Of a stretch of DNA of 64,000 bases, positions 61,596 to 64,000 are shown one piece after another. The position numbers and the translations under genes are program-made. Numbering within the stretch: the stretch's first letter is position 1; each line of letters starts with the position of its first letter. Source of the stretch: Pseudoalteromonas flavipulchra NCIMB 2033 = ATCC BAA-314 (GTDB lineage Bacteria > Pseudomonadota > Gammaproteobacteria > Enterobacterales > Alteromonadaceae); the NCBI GenBank assembly GCA_000814665.1, contig JWIH01000024.1, forward strand, positions 310,001-374,000, given 5' to 3'. The notes beneath the pieces are model-generated. The model was not told where the DNA came from. It worked only from the letters and a program-made list of their open reading frames with translations, and ran no database searches.

Positions 61596-61786
61596 TTCGT
61601 TAGTCTCTATCTGTAGTTGTGTTAAAGGTGTTTAATACCTTTGAGTAACGGCCTAATTAGTTTGTTTACCGACAAGCATGTGCCAAAGCGGTAACGCACG
61701 AAGTAATTAATTTCCATGCCCTACTAACAAAGTGAGGTTAATAAAAAGTCAACTTCACCTTAAGGATGAATCTGCCAAGTTAAATA

Positions 61787-61817
61787 ACTGTAAAGATTGC
61801 CACGGTGGTAAGGTCAA
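61787..61817 (-). promoter_or_regulatory. CueR-like promoter facing the unknown/desulfurase/aminotransferase operon
   Basis: On the minus strand TTGACC, a 19-bp spacer beginning TTACCACCGTGG, then TACAGT. The first 12 bases are identical to those of the copA and copZ promoters, and the -10 resembles CACAGT of copZ. The right half of the dyad is weaker. It lies about 190 bp before the gene at 61595. Confidence 0.55.
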
Positions 61818-62123
61818 TGTTTGTTTGCGTAAAAATTGAGTTTTTTAGAAGTTTTTTTGTGAAACTTTCATTTCAATTGTTTTAATCGAGTCAGCGCTAA
61901 TTGGTGAAAAAGAAAACCAAGATCATGCTAAGTGACTTGTTTAATTAATAAACATCTTTTAGGCGGAATAAGAAGTAAGTAGGACTATGCGGATTTCTTC
62001 ACCGAGTTGAGTCATTGCCGTTTGCACGGCATTTGCGTTAATCAAAATAAATGCGATTAGCTAAGCTAAAACATTGGGTTACATATCTATGTTGATTTAG
62101 TGAAAAGTGGTTTTTGTAGTTGC

Positions 62124-62182
62124 TGTAATGTCTCTGTAATGTCTCTGTAATGTCTCTGTAATCTCTTGTAACTCGGTGTAAT
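62124..62182. repeat. 11-bp tandem repeat before the oxidase gene
   Basis: Unit tgtaatgtctc three times perfectly (62124-62156), then two decaying copies to about 62182. The period is one helical turn and it ends 60 bp before the oxidase start, so it may be an operator array or a length-variable promoter element. Confidence 0.75.
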
Positions 62183-62242
62183 AGATAAAATCACGACCCT
62201 TAAATATGCTTTTAAAGTAATAGCTTAAAGGAGCATATTAAA

Positions 62243-64000
62243 ATGAATAAAGAACTAGATATTGCCATTGTGGGTGGCGGTGTATCAGGTGTCTATAGTG
62301 CATGGCGTCTTCAACAAGAGCTTGGTGATACACATCGCATAGGCTTATTTGAGTATAGCGATCGTATCGGTGGTCGTTTGTACAGTCGCACGCTTCCGGG
62401 GTTGCCCAACGTTGTGGCTGAGCTTGGTGGAATGCGCTTTATTCCTGACGATCATGTGATGGTGAGTACGCTGGTGGATGAGCTAAAACTCCAAACCAAA
62501 GACTTCCCAATGGGCTCAAAGCTGCCGTTATACCCTTCAAATGCAGAAAGCTCTCCTGAAGCAGGCAGTGAAAACAACCTCTTTTACCTGCGCGGACAAT
62601 ATTTTAGATATCGTGATTTCGCAGAATGCCCAGACAAAATCCCATACAAGCTTGAAGAAACAGAGCGAGGCTATGGACCGGAAGATCTTCAAGTTAAGGT
62701 CATGAACCTCATCTGCCCGGGATTTGCCGATATGTCTCTTGCAGAGCAGATGAAAGTCAAAGTGTTTGGCAAGGAAATCTGGCGCTTTGGCTTTTGGAAC
62801 TTGCTTGAGCATGTGTTGAGTAACGAAGCATACCTGTTTATGAAAGAAGCAGGGGGCTACGATGCTAATGTGGCGAATGCCAGCGCGGTTACTCAGCTGC
62901 CTGCCACTGAATATAGCGATGATACGGTATTTAAGACCCTAAAAGATGGTTTCCAGGCGTTACCGCTGAAGTTATGTGAAGAGTTTGCAGCGGCACCGGG
63001 CTGCCTTGACCGCTGTAAGCGCGTTAACATGTTGCATCGACTTGCAAAAATTGAGCTGCACCATTGTGGCGAGTATCGTTATGAACTCACTTTTCAACCA
63101 ACACAAGTGAATAGCAGTGGGAAAGTGGTTGATAAAGAGGCTCCAGCGTACAGCGTTAAAGTGAAGCGGCTTATTTTGGCTATGCCAAGGCGCTCGCTTG
63201 AGCTGATTGAATCGCCGTTCTTTGACGACCCTTGGTTAAAAGAAAACATTCCGTCTGTACTTATCCAAAAAGCGATTAAGATGTTTATGGCTTACGAGCA
63301 ACCTTGGTGGCGCAGTTTAGGCCTTGTTGCTGGGCGCTCTGTCACTGACTTACCAATCCGTCAAACTTATTACATGGGCACGGAATGCGATCAAAAAGAA
63401 TGCCTTGAATACGAGACCAACGAAAAAGGCGAACAGGTGTGTAAAGTAGAGCATACCTATGGTGAGCCTAATACCAACTCGCTGCTAATGGCTTCTTACA
63501 ATGATATTGGCACTATCCCTTACTGGAAAGGTTTAGAAAAGGGCGAGCATTACCAAGGCTATATGCCAGCCTATGGTGCACAAGGTTATACCGAAAATGA
63601 GATAGTACCTAAAAACCAGTATCAAATTACCACCGGGATGGTTGAAGCGGCACATCGCCAAATTCAAGCGTTACATAATCAAAAAGCACTCCCAATGCCA
63701 TATTCTGCTATCTACCAAGAATGGGGGGATGACCCTTATGGCGGTGGCTGGCATGAGTGGAAAGCCAATTATCGTCTCGATGAGATCATGTGCAGAATGC
63801 GCCACCCGGTTGCGAGTGAAGAAATCTATATTGTTGGCGAAGCGTACTCCTATGAACAAGGCTGGGTTGAAGGAGCGTTAAATACGGCTGAATCAACATT
63901 GGCTGAGTTCTTTGCTTTACCAACGCCTAATTGGTTATCCAAAGACAAAGCCCAGTATGAACAGTGGCTTGAGTCACACTACAACTACTTACCAGTAGAT
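62243..64000 (+). CDS. FAD-dependent L-amino acid oxidase, 3' partial
   Basis: 586 codons are open to the window end without a stop. N-terminal FAD loop DIAIVGGGVSGVYSAWRL, substrate-side motif GRLYSRTLPG and ELGGMRF (about residues 57-63), and the C-terminal FAD motif YIVGEAYSYEQGWVEGAL (about 532-549) identify a flavin amine oxidase of the L-amino acid oxidase kind known from Pseudoalteromonas flavipulchra. These oxidise L-amino acids to keto acids, ammonia and hydrogen peroxide, which is antibacterial. No signal peptide. AAAGGAG precedes the ATG by 9 bases. The tandem repeat in front may control it. Confidence 0.92.
   Translation, partial: MNKELDIAIVGGGVSGVYSAWRLQQELGDTHRIGLFEYSDRIGGRLYSRTLPGLPNVVAELGGMRFIPDDHVMVSTLVDELKLQTKDFPMGSKLPLYPSNAESSPEAGSENNLFYLRGQYFRYRDFAECPDKIPYKLEETERGYGPEDLQVKVMNLICPGFADMSLAEQMKVKVFGKEIWRFGFWNLLEHVLSNEAYLFMKEAGGYDANVANASAVTQLPATEYSDDTVFKTLKDGFQALPLKLCEEFAAAPGCLDRCKRVNMLHRLAKIELHHCGEYRYELTFQPTQVNSSGKVVDKEAPAYSVKVKRLILAMPRRSLELIESPFFDDPWLKENIPSVLIQKAIKMFMAYEQPWWRSLGLVAGRSVTDLPIRQTYYMGTECDQKECLEYETNEKGEQVCKVEHTYGEPNTNSLLMASYNDIGTIPYWKGLEKGEHYQGYMPAYGAQGYTENEIVPKNQYQITTGMVEAAHRQIQALHNQKALPMPYSAIYQEWGDDPYGGGWHEWKANYRLDEIMCRMRHPVASEEIYIVGEAYSYEQGWVEGALNTAESTLAEFFALPTPNWLSKDKAQYEQWLESHYNYLPVD

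Larger units (their letters stand above)
61596..62242. other. Divergent regulatory region of unknown-protein operon and L-amino acid oxidase
   Basis: 647 bp without a gene. It holds the CueR-like promoter (61787-61817, minus strand) and an 11-bp tandem repeat (62124-62182), each listed separately. Confidence 0.6.

Noticed and set aside
62124..62182. Possible CRISPR array from the short direct repeats
   Set aside because: The 11-bp units are directly adjacent with no spacers, so this is a simple tandem repeat.

Overview
The window looks like chromosomal DNA of a marine gammaproteobacterium, most likely Pseudoalteromonas. This is an inference from gene content: a flavin L-amino acid oxidase of the Pseudoalteromonas type, CorA/CueR/CopA/YqhD proteins close to gammaproteobacterial forms, TonB-dependent receptors, a subtilisin with tandem PPC domains, and Zur, Fur and CueR-like sites. 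No tRNA, rRNA or CRISPR array was seen.

Layout. 1-7.9 kb: the end of a PhoD-like phosphatase carrying a fibronectin-type-II-like module, MgtC and Pmp3 membrane proteins, a LysE relic, a Zur-controlled His-rich zinc lipoprotein, CorA, GNATs and a TetR/hydrolase operon. 8.1-13.1 kb: the most unusual locus. Four paralogous XRE-type DNA-binding proteins are present; three carry a C-terminal multi-helix membrane domain, and one is split into an HTH-only gene and a membrane-only gene with four tiny peptide genes lying exactly between the two parts. The peptides share a C-K-x-I-x-G-G style leader resembling double-glycine leaders; the last overlaps the membrane gene across a run of ten G. Three of the four HTH genes share a 42-bp upstream element at a fixed distance from the start codon. 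I read this as a candidate undescribed peptide/membrane-regulator system. 13.1-20 kb: a decayed Fic toxin with an intact-looking antitoxin, a LysR/DJ-1/YqhD group, and rsgA behind a short leader ORF that can pair with the RNA downstream. 20-27.9 kb: a decaying island with a broken type II thioesterase, a broken HlyD adaptor, an intact membrane-fused spermidine-synthase-like protein and an IS110 element with an internal stop.

27.9-36.7 kb: a protease/TM2/YidD/DUF4177 group, a racemase, an iron-uptake group (PepSY protein, siderophore receptor with a Fur-like site, AraC regulator) and a secreted subtilisin. 37.2-39.9 kb: a bufferin operon (precursor, MNIO/DUF692 enzyme, DUF2063 partner) flanked by two different MITE-like elements; the precursor is a predicted lipoprotein with two tandem six-cysteine bufferin units. 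40-48 kb: AraC plus a degenerate GGDEF protein, a large TonB receptor followed by a secreted phosphatase, and a secreted CxxCH protein. 48-54.6 kb: a type VI secretion effector operon (PAAR-like DUF4150, VasX-like effector, two small membrane proteins). 54.8-64 kb: a copper region with a copper chaperone, copA and cueR. A third CueR-type promoter appears to drive an operon of an unknown protein, a cysteine desulfurase and an aminotransferase, transcribed divergently from an L-amino acid oxidase that runs off the window end.

Common themes are metal handling (zinc, iron, copper) and small-peptide systems. Numerous frameshifts and stops in the 20-27.5 kb segment and in fic mark recent gene decay.
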